This document shows positions 54,889 through 64,000 of a stretch of DNA of 64,000 nucleotides, piece after piece. The stretch spans positions 4,248,501-4,312,500 of the forward strand of contig OX621252.1 of NCBI GenBank assembly GCA_951640165.1, given 5' to 3'. A program made the position numbers and the translations under genes. The stretch comes from Pseudoips prasinana (taxonomy: Eukaryota > Arthropoda > Insecta > Lepidoptera > Nolidae). The first letter of the stretch is position 1. Each line of letters starts with the position of its first letter. The notes beneath the pieces were generated by a model. It was not told where the DNA came from. It ran no database searches and worked only from the letters and a program-made list of their open reading frames with translations.

Positions 54889-55048
54889 CGCACGGTTGAA
54901 TGATGTTATATCCACAAATGGAGTTATTCCTAAATCCCTGAAAATCAACCTTGCAAGTTTAGGGCTTGATATCTGGCTGGAGAGTTACATGCAGAAGGCG
55001 GTTCTGCTGGCGAATGCCAGGATTGTGCGGAAATTCCTCTCCATGTAG
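54889..55048 (+). pseudogene. C-terminus of the interrupted R4/Dong-type polyprotein
   Basis: Plus-strand frame RVARLNDVISTNGVIPKSLK then LGLDIWLESYMQKAVLLANA and RIVRKFLSM-stop. The pattern VISxxGVIPxxLxxxLxxLGL...LQKAxLLxxxxIVRKFL is how R4/Dong-clade proteins end. The spacing from IW at the left break to VIS here fits the family with only a few residues unaccounted for. The open frame extends left to 54695, but that part is 5' UTR of the other LINE read backwards. Confidence 0.82.
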
Positions 55049-55156
55049 CCCAAATATTGTATAAGTTGTATTTGTGTTAAAATACCCTTGTATGATATCA
55101 TGTAAATAATATTGGTAATAAACATGTGAGATAATAGGTGTATTTACATTACACAA

Positions 55157-55482
55157 TCCATACATATAATAAATTCGCAGGAAAATCAAAACTATACTTT
55201 GAATATTTTTTAAAAAGGATACTTGGGGCATGATCTACAATCGATGTCGAAGCCAAAAATACAGTTTTTAGAATTTTTGTCTGTGTGTCTGTTTGTCTGT
55301 ATGTATGTCCGGGCTAAACTCAAAAAGTACTGCATGGATTTACTTAAAATTTTGCGTGAATATTACTAAGAGGTCGGGTCAACATAATATAGGCTACATA
55401 TTATCACGCTATCACCTACAGGGCAGGAACTATGATAATTTATAAAATTTAACGCGGGTAAAACCGCGGGGCACAGGTATAG
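55157..55482 (+). mobile_element. Non-autonomous Helitron, ~326 bp
   Basis: Begins TCCATACATATAATAAATTC after A. The interior matches 25736-26042 almost throughout (GTATGTCCGGGCTAAACTCA). The 3' hairpin CGCGGGTAAAACCGCG is intact but the terminus reads CACAGGTATAGT instead of CACAGCTAGT. It lies just right of the R4 3' end. Confidence 0.82.
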
Positions 55483-55549
55483 TCAATAAATCAAACGAAT
55501 ACAATGTATTTTTCTGAAAAAACAAGGAACAGAAAGATTGTAACACTAT

Positions 55550-55775
55550 CACCATTACAGCTGTAAAAAGTCCACTGCTGGACAAAAGCCTCCCCCAAGA
55601 ATCATCTTGAGGGGATAGGTATACACCATAATCGCCACGCTTGGCAGACGGGTTGGCGATCGCAGTACGATGGTCATAGTACTCAGAGAGACGCTGCTGC
55701 CCGTTTTCTGGATATTCCCTCAGGTCGACTTCTACTCCCCTCCACGGGATGCGATGGGGTGATGATTTTTTTTAA
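55550..55775 (-). repeat. RTE-type 3' terminus, antisense
   Basis: AAGTCCACTGCTGGACAAAA, ATAATCGCCACGCTTGGCAG, GTTGGCGATCGCAGTACGAT and CACGGGATGCGATGGGGTGA. Best preserved copy of this type in the window. Confidence 0.65.
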
Positions 55776-55831
55776 ATAAAAGTAAATTCAATACCTTCCA
55801 ATATTTAGGTAGGGAACTTATCGCACTAATA

Positions 55832-56007
55832 TCCTATTAATATTATAAAGGCGAAATTTGTAAGTGTGTATGTTTGTTACTTCTTCACGTCTAAACGTCT
55901 GGAGCGATTTGAATAAAATTTGGTATGGAGTTAGCTGACACCCTGGATTAACACATAGGCTATTATTAATAAAGTTTAAAGCGGGTAAAACCGCGGGGCA
56001 CAGCTAG
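55832..56007 (+). mobile_element. Non-autonomous Helitron, 176 bp
   Basis: TCCTATTAATATTATAAAGG after A to GGGGCACAGCTAG before T. 3' hairpin GCGGGTAAAACCGC. Same family as 14554-14742. Confidence 0.87.
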
Positions 56008-56234
56008 TTGTACATAAATGAATGGGGCCATGCAGAAAACATTTTTGCGCATGAATGCTGTGTTTGCGGTCTGCAAATAGACGCGATGTCAACAAATTAT
56101 GTAATTTGCTATCATCGCGCCTATATCCAGGAATTATGGTCCGGAGACGTGTAAAACGAGTGATATGAATTAAAATGTACACCAATGAATGAATATGACT
56201 ATGAATATAATAATAATATGTATGTACATTATTC

Positions 56235-56295
56235 ACACATGGCCATCTGATCCCAAATTAAGCAGAGCTTATACTATGGAAGTCAGGTAACTGAC
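56235..56295 (-). mobile_element. SINE family B tail fragment, antisense
   Basis: CACACATGGCCATCTGATCC and CAAATTAAGCAGAGCTTATA invert to the conserved SINE B 3' part (as at 25420 and 35440). Confidence 0.6.
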
Positions 56296-56625
56296 ACCTA
56301 TACTATTTTTATTTTGTAAAAATATATATGTGGTAGCATTATAGCGCGACCGTCGTTATAAACACAAGGTCCGCCATAATAATAACATTTAATTCGTACC
56401 TTAATATAGACAGAACCATTCAGACAATATGTAGTAAATATGTGGTTAAATTTAAAATTTAGATAATTAAACCTACACATGATCCTTGACAATAACTTAA
56501 TTTAAGTTAGCTACATATCGTTACTATTATAAAATATATCTTATTGTTAATTATTTCCTACAATCCGTGTACCTAAATATCTATATGTATCTACCTAGAA
56601 ATAATTATACATTAATTATATATAA

Positions 56626-58581
56626 CTAGCTGGTGCCCGCGACTTTGTCCGCGACAATTTTGAATGATGACCAATGTAACTACTTTCTTCTAGCTTAATC
56701 TAAAAAATATAACTTTTAAAACAAATAAGCAATACAAATTGAATAAAACCTAACCTATAAATAACCTTACTAAGAAATAAATTAAAGACTACTTTGCTAC
56801 TGTTATTTACAAAAAGGACCCGATATCATCAAGCAAAAATCAAAGAATACATATCAATTGTCCTTAAGTATAGTCAGTAAGTTAAATAAAGTAAAATAAT
56901 AATCAACGATGCATTAATCACAAAGGTAACTCCCATTAGATTAGGTTGCGACATTTTGTGAACGAAACCATAGCGCGAACTAAAACGATGATTACGCCAT
57001 CTACTAACAAAAATATAAACTTGTAAATCTGTAAAATTAAGATGTGTGTATATATTTTGGGTGAGATTTAGGCGATCATCTATTGATTCAGTTTTGGACT
57101 ACCTTTTATTTCAAGCATTTATTTATTTTAACCGATATGCCCATTAAGTTCCGCGATCTGAACCGACATTAACGCCATCTAGTTACAAAATTGTGAACTT
57201 GTAGATCAGTAAAATTAAGATGATGTTTTTTTGGGTGCGATCATCTCGACACCAACTACTACGCTAACTCAAATTTTAGATACATTCGTTATTTATCCCA
57301 ATTTGATTAAAATGTCGTTATTTTAATTTGTTATAAAAAGAAGTTACAAATCTTATAAAACGCTAAATCTTTACTTAGACGACAACGACCACGACATTTT
57401 AAGCTACTTGGCATAAGAACTATTTTTTTTAAATTTGAGTTTGCATAAATTGTTGGTCGCGATCTATTGAATCAGTTTTGGATTACTTTTTTTTAACAAC
57501 AAATAATTCCCTGGATTGCTTTATTTTTAACTGAAAGACCAAATACCAATTTTCATGGGTTTAACTTCAAAAATGTCGCATTTTTCATACAAACTTACAT
57601 CCCCTATTTTACGCCCTAAGGGGTGGAATTCCCAAAAATCCTGAAATATATATTTTTAATTTTTAACTGAAATGCTAAGTACCAATTTTCATGCGTTTAA
57701 CTTCAAGTCGCAGTTTACATAGAAACTAACGTACCCTACTTTACGCACTTAGGGGGGGAATTCTCAAATATTCTGAAATATATATTTTAAATTTTTAACT
57801 GAAATGCCAAATAACAATTTTCATGCGTTTAACTTAAAACGTTTCAGATTTTTCATACAAACTTCCATCCCCAATTTTACGCCCTTGGGGGTGGAATTTT
57901 CAAAAATCCTGGATTACATATTTTTATTTTTAACTGAAAGGCCAAATACCAATTTTCATGGGTTTAATTTCAAAAAAGGCGCATTTTTCATACAAACTTA
58001 CATGCCCTATTTTACGCCTTAAGGGGTGGAATTCCCAAAAATCCTGAAATATATATTTTTAATTTTTAACTGAAATGCTTAATACCAATTTTCATGCGTT
58101 TAACTTAAAAATTGTCACATTTTTCATACAAACTTACATCCCCTATTTTACGCTCTTGGGGCTGGAATTTCCAAAAATGCTGAAATATATATTTTTTATT
58201 TAAAACTAAAAGGCCAAATACCAATTTTCATGCGTTTAACTTAAAAATTGTCACATTTTCCATACAAACTTACATCCCCTATTTTTCGCCCTTGGGGGTG
58301 GAATTTCCAAAAACCCTGAAATATGTAATTTTTTATTTTTAACTGGAAGGCCAAATACCAATTTTTATGCCTTAAACTTCAAAAACGGCAAAGTTTCATA
58401 CTAACTTAGCGCCCCTGTTTTACCCCCTTAGGGGTTGAATTTCGAAAAATCCTTCCTTATTCCTTGTCTACATTATAAAGCAAACATTTGTGCAAAATTT
58501 CAGCTTTCTAGGTCAAAGGGTTTGGGCTGGGCGTTGATGAGTCAGTCAGTCAGTCAGGACTTGTCTTTTTATTTATATAGA
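56626..58581 (-). mobile_element. Non-autonomous Helitron, 1956 bp, with tandem repeats
   Basis: Minus strand starts TCTATATAAATAAAAAGACA (GA at 58580-58581) and ends CGGGCACCAGCTAG (CTAG at 56626-56629). A precedes the plus-strand CTAG; C rather than T follows the GA. 3' hairpin TCGCGGACAAAGTCGCGG. Boundaries are confirmed by the uninterrupted paralogue at 46060-46392. The left third has a second, ~180-bp spaced repetition (ACGCCATCTACTAAC at about 56994, ACGCCATCTAGTTAC at about 57173, both followed by AAAATTAAGATG). No helicase or Rep text is seen. Confidence 0.87.
57529..58455. repeat. Tandem array, seven ~135-bp units
   Basis: Units begin at AACTGAAA-type text at 57529, 57665, 57797, 57932, 58068, 58204 and 58341 (spacing 132-137). 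Each contains CCAATTTTCATGCGTTTAAC, CATACAAACTTACATCCCCT and GGGGTGGAATTTCCAAAAAT. Units differ at a few to about 15% of positions. A single related unit is at about 30240-30370 in the other long Helitron. Confidence 0.92.
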
Positions 58582-58690
58582 CTACGAACATGTTCTGACA
58601 ATTTACAAGCGCTTTTTTAAAGTCTACCTACGTGAATAAAAACCTTTTTTATTTTTGTTTTTATTTATTTTATACTAATATAGATAGTTA

Positions 58691-60200
58691 CACGAAGATT
58701 CAGGACAAACAGACATGTTCATGCACACAAATATCTATCCTGTGTATAAACTAGGTAACCACACGTTTATCAAATCGTTAAATGTCAACTCAATTTTTTG
58801 GAACTGCTTAACAGATTGCCTGCTAAGTAGTAAAAGCGACATAGCTAAGAACAACTTCAATCTGATGTAAAAAAACATTTGAAATTGGTCTATGCGTTTG
58901 GGTGCTAGAATGTCGTAGAAAAGCTTCAAACTTATAACATTCCTTCTATTTGCATCAAGAGTAAAAATTGGCGATGGATGGCAAATAAGCGCATGGATAC
59001 ATATGTTTATGGAAAATATTCTACATTTCTCGTATTCTTTAAATAGAGACAACCCTTTACTCTCCGAAATAAAGAGATGCAGGTAAGTCTTGTACAAAGA
59101 TGTGATAAAGACTTTAAATAAATAAATAGATAAAAATCACTATATCATGCCCGTTTTGATAAATCAACTGAGTTATTATAATTGAGTAACCACTTATATT
59201 TACAGAACAGCACCTGGAGTCTAAATTCGCGCCTATATTATTTTAATAGCAATAGTGGATTAGCCCCTAGAAAGTATTCGAGAGTTAAGTGGTAAGGTAT
59301 CTATATCATAACTAAGGAAGGCTTTATTAAGGCATCGTAGTTTGGAATAAAATATGGCATGGACATTTCCAGCGATATATATGAAATTATTTTAACTTTA
59401 ATAATTTTATACAGTTACTAAAGTAAATATATAAAACCTAAAGTGCATTTAATATGTATAATATAACCAGTTTCAATGGTCTTATAAGATAGAAGTGCCT
59501 TACTATGGTGCATAGCAAAATATATCCATAGGCTTTTGCACTCGTAAGTGTACAGGCGTTTCCAACTCGCTTTAATAACAGTTTAGATTTACTGTAACTG
59601 TCTATTTAATAAACCATATTTGATTTTCTTCCATAAAAGATAATAACCAAGCGAAATTAAGAAATGGATATCATCTAATTTTTTTATGGCAATCTATCTA
59701 ATAATTTTACGTTAGCAACATAGAAATTATATGTCACTGTCATGATGATAAGCTGTTCTGGATGGGGTTCCACACATTCAGTAATTTTCGCTATTTTCGA
59801 GGAATACTACACACACACACTACATTAGTGGAGCGGATCTACCTAGCTTGGGAATACATAACTATTGTCGATTCTGCTTAAATTTAGTTTATAGTTCAAC
59901 GGTTGCCTAGTAGAAAGGCAAGGGCCGCTAATTGCATTAACCTTTTGAAAGTGGTATAATCCATACCACCAAAATGTAAGCTCTAATATTTTATAATAAG
60001 AGCGGCTACCAATTATGAACATAAACTTTGGCCGATTAATTAAAGTAAGTTAAGTTCCTTGTTTGTTTACATTGTTTTGTTTTACGTTTTTGTACTGCAA
60101 TAAAGTGTACTTCTTCTTTAAATTGAAGGTTTATGCTTATCCATATAAAATTCCATCAACTCCATTCTCGAGTCATATTAGTATACATAATATCCCAACT
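58691..60200. other. No gene supported; one unrecognised open frame
   Basis: Begins with a short SINE B fragment (GGACAAACAGACATGTTCAT, 58702). At 58735-59097 (-) a 120-codon frame without ATG reads SESKGLSLFKEYEKCRIF and IDQFQMFFYIRLKLFLAM. I recognise no domain and it may be a decayed transposon product. The rest is AT-rich, ending with the 9-bp duplication preceding 60201. Confidence 0.4.
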
Positions 60201-62418
60201 AGAGTGGTAACGGAGGCCTCTTAGCGGAGGCGGAGGCGGATGCGAAGGTGACGGATTTCACCTCCGCGGAAGCGGAAGTTAACGGATGCGAATGCGAAGG
60301 TGAAAGTGGATGTGAAAAAATAGTATTTTATGAGTAATATTAATATTTTTTTAATCTCAATAAATGAAGAATGAGTTGAAAGTGGGGCAATTTCAATTTG
60401 ACTTCATAGAAAAGGAGGAACGCTTTATGATGAACTCCTTTTTCAAGAAGCCGGATAACCGCAAATAGACCTGGGTAAGGTAAAACAAAAAACGAGATAG
60501 ACTTTATTTTGTCGACGATAAAACAGATGTTCAATGACGTCTTTGTGATCACTACGGTTAAAAGCGGGAGCGATCACAGGCGGGGCTCATTGAACCTTAA
60601 TGTCAAGCTCCAGAGGTCCCGACTGATAAAGTCTATGCTCCGACCTTTACCCATCCACGTCGAAAACCCGGAACCCTTTCACTCAAACTGAAAAACCGAG
60701 TGGAGTCATACCACAACAGGTTCGTAGAAGCTATCTATACGGCTGGGTCTCCGCCGTACAAACAGAACCAAAAATATCTCTGACTAAACCCTGCAGCTAA
60801 AGATGCTACAGATAGAAATGCTACCAGAAACCGGCAGCTCAACAGACAGATCTAGACAGTCTTTGACACGCGACACGCGCCCAATTAATACAAAATGTAT
60901 TAAGAATGGTTTTTTTTCCACTCGATGGCTCGAGTGGAAAAAAAACTCTAAAGTGTTAGCAAGAGAACTGTCTGTTGAACAAAGCCAACTGACGAAGCTG
61001 AAGACTGAGGATGGCAGAATCGTCACGTCTAGACCTGAGTTGCTGGGAGAGATCGAGAGGTTCTATGGACAGCTGTATACGAGAACCCAGTCACCTGTCG
61101 ATAGTTGTGCCTCAGATCCCAGAGTACGACTAACCCGAGACTTCACCGAAGACATCCCGGACGTCAGCATGTGCGAGATAAGAATCCCTCTCAAACAGCT
61201 TAAGAACAACAAGGCGCCTGGTGATGATGGAGTTACAGCAAGTTACAGCTTCTAGCTCTTCTACGGGTCCTTCAGAAGTTATTGAACTCCGTCATACTAG
61301 AAGGTCAAACGCCAAAAGTATGACACAGAGGTGTGGCGGTACTCTTCTTAAAAAAAAGCGAAAAAACCCTCTTGAAGAATTACAGACCCATCACAATGCT
61401 GAGCCATGTTTACAAGTTGTTTTCGAGAGTCATTACGAATCATCTCGCACGAGGTATGACGACTTCCAGCCTCTCGAACAAGCCGGATTCCATAAAGGCT
61501 TTAGTACCATAGACCACATAAATGAGACCGAAGAGTATAACCAGCCATTATGCTTAGTGTTTGTGGACTATGAAAAAGTCTTTGATTCGATCAGAACCTG
61601 GGCCGTACTGAGGTCTCTCCAAAAATGCCAAATCGGCTACGGGTATATCGAGGTGTTAAAGTGTTTATATGAAAACGCCACATGTCAGTGCGACTCCCGG
61701 ACCGGAACTCGGAACCTATCCACTTGCAGCGATGTGTGAGACAGGGAGATGTTATATCTCTGAAACTGTTCACTGCTGCACTGGAAGATGTCTTCAAGCT
61801 TTTGGACTGGGAAGGATTTGGCATCCATGTAAATGGCGAGTACATCACCCACCTTCGATTTTCCGACAGTATAGTAGCCATGGCTGAGACCCTAGAAGAC
61901 CTCGGTACAATTCTCAATGGCCTCAGGATAGTCTCTCAACAAGTGGGTCTTAAAATTAACATGGATAAGACGAAAATGATGTCGAACATCCATGTTGCAC
62001 CCACTCTACTTAAGGTTGGAGACTGCACTCGAAGTTGTAGAGAACTATATTATTTACCTAGGACAGTTCATCCAACTAGGTAGGTCCAACTTCGAAAAGG
62101 AGGTAAATCATAGAATCCAACTCGGTTGGGCAGCGTTCGGGAAGCTACTTAATATCTTCTCAACCCAAATACCGCAGTGTCAGCGGCAGTGGGGCGTCAT
62201 TCGGCTGACATGATGACGATGATGATGACAAAGGTGGAATTGATGCCAAAGGCATTCTCTGCCAATCGACCTGTGGGTGATGCAGAGATATATGATTATA
62301 CCGTAAATTAACCTCCGTTATAACTCCGCAAAATAACAGCGGAGGCGGAGGTGAAGGTACGATTTCATGCGGAACTTCCGCAGTAACGGAAGCGGAGGCG
62401 AAGATCCGTTACAACCCT
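60201..62418. mobile_element. hAT-like TIR element, split by an RTE LINE
   Basis: The left end AGAGTGGTAACGGAGGC and the inverted right end AGGGTTGTAACGGATC match at about 11 of 13 terminal bases. ATCCCAACT flanks both ends (60192-60200, 62420-62428, one extra base at the right), close to the 8-bp duplication of hAT elements. Both subterminal regions carry GGAAGCGGAGGCG-type repeats (60220-60310 left, 62335-62405 right). No transposase remains. The RTE remnant occupies the interior. Confidence 0.7.
60360..62225 (+). pseudogene. Decayed RTE-type LINE (endonuclease/RT polyprotein)
   Basis: Plus-strand text in changing frames. End of the AP-endonuclease domain: KNELKVGQFQFDFIEKEERF, FFKKPDN, KNEIDFILSTIKQMFNDVFV, ITTVKSGSDHR (60370-60580; SDH is the conserved catalytic triplet). 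Then LNLNVKLQRSRLIKSMLRPL, the linker RWLEWKKNSKVLARE, and RT: LKNNKAPGDDGV (61198), LKNYRPITMLSHVYKLFSRV (61370), DDFQPLEQAGFHKGFSTIDH (61460), CLVFVDYEKVFDSI (61551) and VRQGDVISLKLF. The catalytic FADD equivalent reads FSDSIV. RRIQLGWAAFGKL closes the recognisable part, then a jump to the terminus GGCTGACATGATGACGATG. At least four frame changes and stops: dead. Confidence 0.88.
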
Positions 62419-62639
62419 AATCCCAACTATTCTTAACGTGATGGTACTGAGAGTATAAAAATTAGAAATTACATTTGAAAAGCCTGTCCCGGGTATGTTA
62501 CTACGATTAAAAAGTACGGTTTTATATCTGGGGCAACTCTACAGAGAAATATATGATCCTTTAATGCAAACCATATTTCATAAAATTATAGTTTTTTTTT
62601 AATTTAATTATAATATTTAATTAAAATTAATCATAATAG

Positions 62640-62785
62640 GCAGACCACCTACAAGATGGACCGATGATCTTGTGCGGGTCGCTGGAAATCGCTGGATGCG
62701 GATAGCGCAAGAACGGCAATTGTGGAGATCTTTGGGGGAGGCCTTTGTCCAGCTGTGGACGTCTTTTGGCTGATATGATGAATCA
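62640..62785 (+). pseudogene. RTE LINE C-terminus and 3' end
   Basis: GRPPTRWTDDLVRVAGNRWM then RIAQERQLWRSLGEAFVQLW and TSFG-stop, followed by GGCTGATATGATGAATCATA. This is the cleanest example in the window of the RTE terminal coding segment plus the shared 3' end, and it was used to recognise the others. It does not belong to the RTE remnant at 60360-62225, which has its own 3' end. Confidence 0.78.
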
Positions 62786-63044
62786 TAATAGGTGGTACAT
62801 TTTATATACACTGGTATCTGATGTAGGTTAAACCTGTATTTCATATCACTAGATAACCCTTACTGGAATACTATTAATAGTTAAATCAGGCAAATAAGAT
62901 TAATTACTAAATAAAAAAATGTGAGCCGTCACGGGACGCCTGGCAGATGTGAAACATCGACATTATTTTGTAAAACTAATATGCAGAAAAGAACATATTG
63001 TGATAGGAACTAAATATGTCATAATGATAAAATAAAAAGTCGAT
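62786..63044. other. Upstream region of the PTPMT1-like gene
   Basis: GATGTGAAACATC at about 62948 is exactly inverted at about 63106, a 13-bp inverted pair spanning 170 bp that also encloses the CpG-containing NRF-1-like site. Otherwise AT-rich. Confidence 0.4.
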
Positions 63045-63056
63045 TGCGCATGCGCC
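63045..63056 (+). promoter_or_regulatory. NRF-1/erect-wing-like palindrome
   Basis: TGCGCATGCGCC contains the full GCGCATGCGC palindrome; a half-match GGCATGCGTC follows at 63059. NRF-1 (Ewg in flies) binds YGCGCAYGCGCR and controls many nuclear genes for mitochondrial proteins. It is about 310 bp upstream of the PTPMT1-like start codon. Matching target class makes the site plausible; binding is inferred. Confidence 0.45.
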
Positions 63057-63358
63057 ACGGCATGCGTCGCCACGCCAGAAATCTGTTTTACGTGCGGCTA
63101 TAGATGTTTCACATCAAAAAGTTATAAAAACATTCGCTTTGAATATAAATGAAAATATTATTATTATTGAATGTTTTATCACTTTATGGCCTTAGTAACG
63201 AGGAATTAAAAGTCATGTTGGCAATACTTTCAACAGCTGTCATTGTCACTATCAAATGATCCGTCAATCGGCCCACAAGAGGAAAGGAGGAGGATATCCA
63301 AACATAAACAAATTAATTCAATCCCCACCATTGTACCCAACGAAGTTCAGCTTTCACC

Positions 63359-63604
63359 ATGGTAAGCATCGTCACTGTTCCGCCGCGCCGCGTATTGAAA
63401 GCGCAGGCCTACTTAGTAACCTCTATTGTACCGTTCTGACTTACTTACTTTCCTCAGGCCACCGCGATGTTCGCCCGAGTGACATTCTATCCTACTCTAC
63501 TGTACAATGTCTTCATGGAGAAGGTCACCAGCAGGCGCTGGTATGACAGGATAGATGACACAGTCATTTTAGGAGCTCTACCTTTCCCGAGTATGACAAA
63601 ACAG
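63359..63604 (+). CDS. PTPMT1: PTPMT1-like mitochondrial phosphatidylglycerophosphatase, first two exons (partial)
   Basis: PTPMT1 dephosphorylates phosphatidylglycerophosphate to phosphatidylglycerol in the mitochondrial inner membrane, a step of cardiolipin synthesis. Exon 1 ends with the start codon itself (ATG 63359-63361) directly before GTAAGC; the intron is 63362-63457 (96 bp, ending TTTCCTCAG). Exon 2 is 63458-63604 and ends AAACAG before GTATTT, phase 0. Together they encode 50 residues: [19 protein letters not shown], then [20 protein letters not shown] and [26 protein letters not shown] and S-T-K/R-Q match the PTPMT1 N-terminus. The CX5R phosphatase site lies on exons beyond the window. 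The residue after LPF is Pro where I would expect Arg. A second in-frame ATG at 63467 could serve as start. 5' UTR probably begins between about 63230 and 63300. Confidence 0.85.
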
Positions 63605-64000
63605 GTATTTTTTCTAGGTTATTTGGTCAGTGGTTGCTTTTTGCAAGATTGAATGATTTTCTAAATTAAATGACGTTGGATGTGGTGTTTGATGAGTAAA
63701 TAGAAGTGCCCTTGACGTGCTTAGCATGGTAAATAAGTGGTACTTTGATTTGTTCTGTAAATATACCTTAAATTGTTTGTAGATCCATAAACATAAGACC
63801 ACTACTAAAGAATACAATTTAATCTTTCATGAATATTCTTTTGCGTAAATATGGTATGGTTATTCCATACAAAATATTATTCTAAGGTAATCAGATTATA
63901 AATACAGTCATTTCTGCCAGTGGCAAGCTATGATATATCAATTTCGACTTGACATTGGCAGAGTCATACATGAATAAAATACTAATAATGAATCATAAAT
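63605..64000 (+). other. Intron of the PTPMT1-like gene
   Basis: Follows a GTATTT donor at 63605. AT-rich, no further exon found before the window ends. Confidence 0.6.

Larger units (their letters stand above)
47332..55150 (+). mobile_element. R4/Dong-type non-LTR retrotransposon, split by a second LINE
   Basis: Left part 47332 to about 50130 carries RT, zinc finger and restriction-like endonuclease. The coding C-terminus resumes at about 54889 and stops at 55046-55048, with a short AT-rich 3' UTR. The 5' end lies in TAAT-rich sequence (ATTAATAATCATAATTAATT); Dong elements are known to target TAA-type repeats. Coding starts without an ATG, so the copy is probably 5'-truncated. Between the two parts sits an oppositely oriented LINE (about 50131-54885). 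Confidence 0.88.
56380..58690 (-). repeat. Unclassified ~330-bp repeat, copy split by a Helitron
   Basis: Occupies 56380-56625 and 58582 to about 58690, reverse complement of 46060-46392. Left text AATAATAACATTTAATTCGT and GATCCTTGACAATAACTTAA; right text CTACGAACATGTTCTGACAA and AAAGTCTACCTACGTGAATA. The 46-kb copy reads straight through the junction (AATTATATATTACTACGAAC on the matching strand). Confidence 0.85.

Noticed and set aside
50100..54900. Exact target-site duplication for the inserted LINE
   Set aside because: The best candidates at the two ends (AGACCTGCGACC and AGAGTCGCACGG) differ at several positions, so none is claimed.
54695..55048. 117-aa plus-strand open frame as an independent gene
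   Set aside because: Its first two thirds are the inserted LINE's 5' UTR read backwards. Only the last ~53 codons have family resemblance, to the R4/Dong C-terminus.
57529..58455. CRISPR-like array
   Set aside because: Units are contiguous, with no unique spacers between short repeats, and lie inside a Helitron of a eukaryotic genome.

Overview
The window is AT-rich, gene-poor nuclear DNA of an insect, almost certainly a moth or butterfly (Lepidoptera). The evidence is the set of interspersed repeats: tRNA-derived SINEs with A and B boxes, short Helitrons ending in ...CACAGCTAG, 3' ends of RTE-type LINEs ending in ...GGCTGATATGATG, an R4/Dong-type LINE, mariner, hAT-like and other TIR elements. 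No bacterial-style gene organisation is present. The species cannot be told from the sequence.

Only two host genes can be supported. On the left, 2811-2993 (+) is the terminal coding exon of a low-complexity Val/Glu/Lys/Pro/Tyr-repeat protein of cuticle/structural type. It has a clear splice acceptor, a stop and an AATAAA signal. On the right, the first two exons of a PTPMT1-like mitochondrial phosphatase gene (+) lie at about 63250-63604, and the gene continues past the window. An NRF-1/erect-wing-like palindrome lies about 310 bp upstream of its start codon.

Layout. 1-3265: intron and last exon of the structural-protein gene. 3693-4980: a mariner with an intact transposase frame, near-perfect TIRs and a TA duplication. 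7-14 kb: A-tailed retroposons, LINE tails, SINEs, a GT microsatellite and a ~115-bp tandem array. 14-28 kb: Helitrons, SINEs, a palindromic MITE family, a 400-bp TIR element inside a SINE, a large inverted duplication and a 38-bp-arm hairpin. 28.6-31.1 kb: a decayed Helitron carrying two overlapping helicase remnants. 33-46 kb: more MITEs, SINEs, foldback elements and an internally deleted, intron-containing DNA transposon (43459-44412).

46.6-55.2 kb is the most structured part. An R4/Dong-type LINE with a restriction-like endonuclease (+) is split by a nearly complete APE-type LINE on the opposite strand. The R4 C-terminus resumes at about 54889. The inserted LINE has intact ORF1 and ORF2, and between them a third long open frame whose stop overlaps the ORF2 start. 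55-58.6 kb: three Helitrons, the last (56626-58581) with seven ~135-bp tandem units and a paralogous empty site at 46.1 kb. 60.2-62.4 kb: a hAT-like TIR element interrupted by a decayed RTE LINE.

The genes do not form a pathway. The window records layered transposition between two unrelated host genes. Recurrent themes are insertion of one element into another and inverted or foldback structures.
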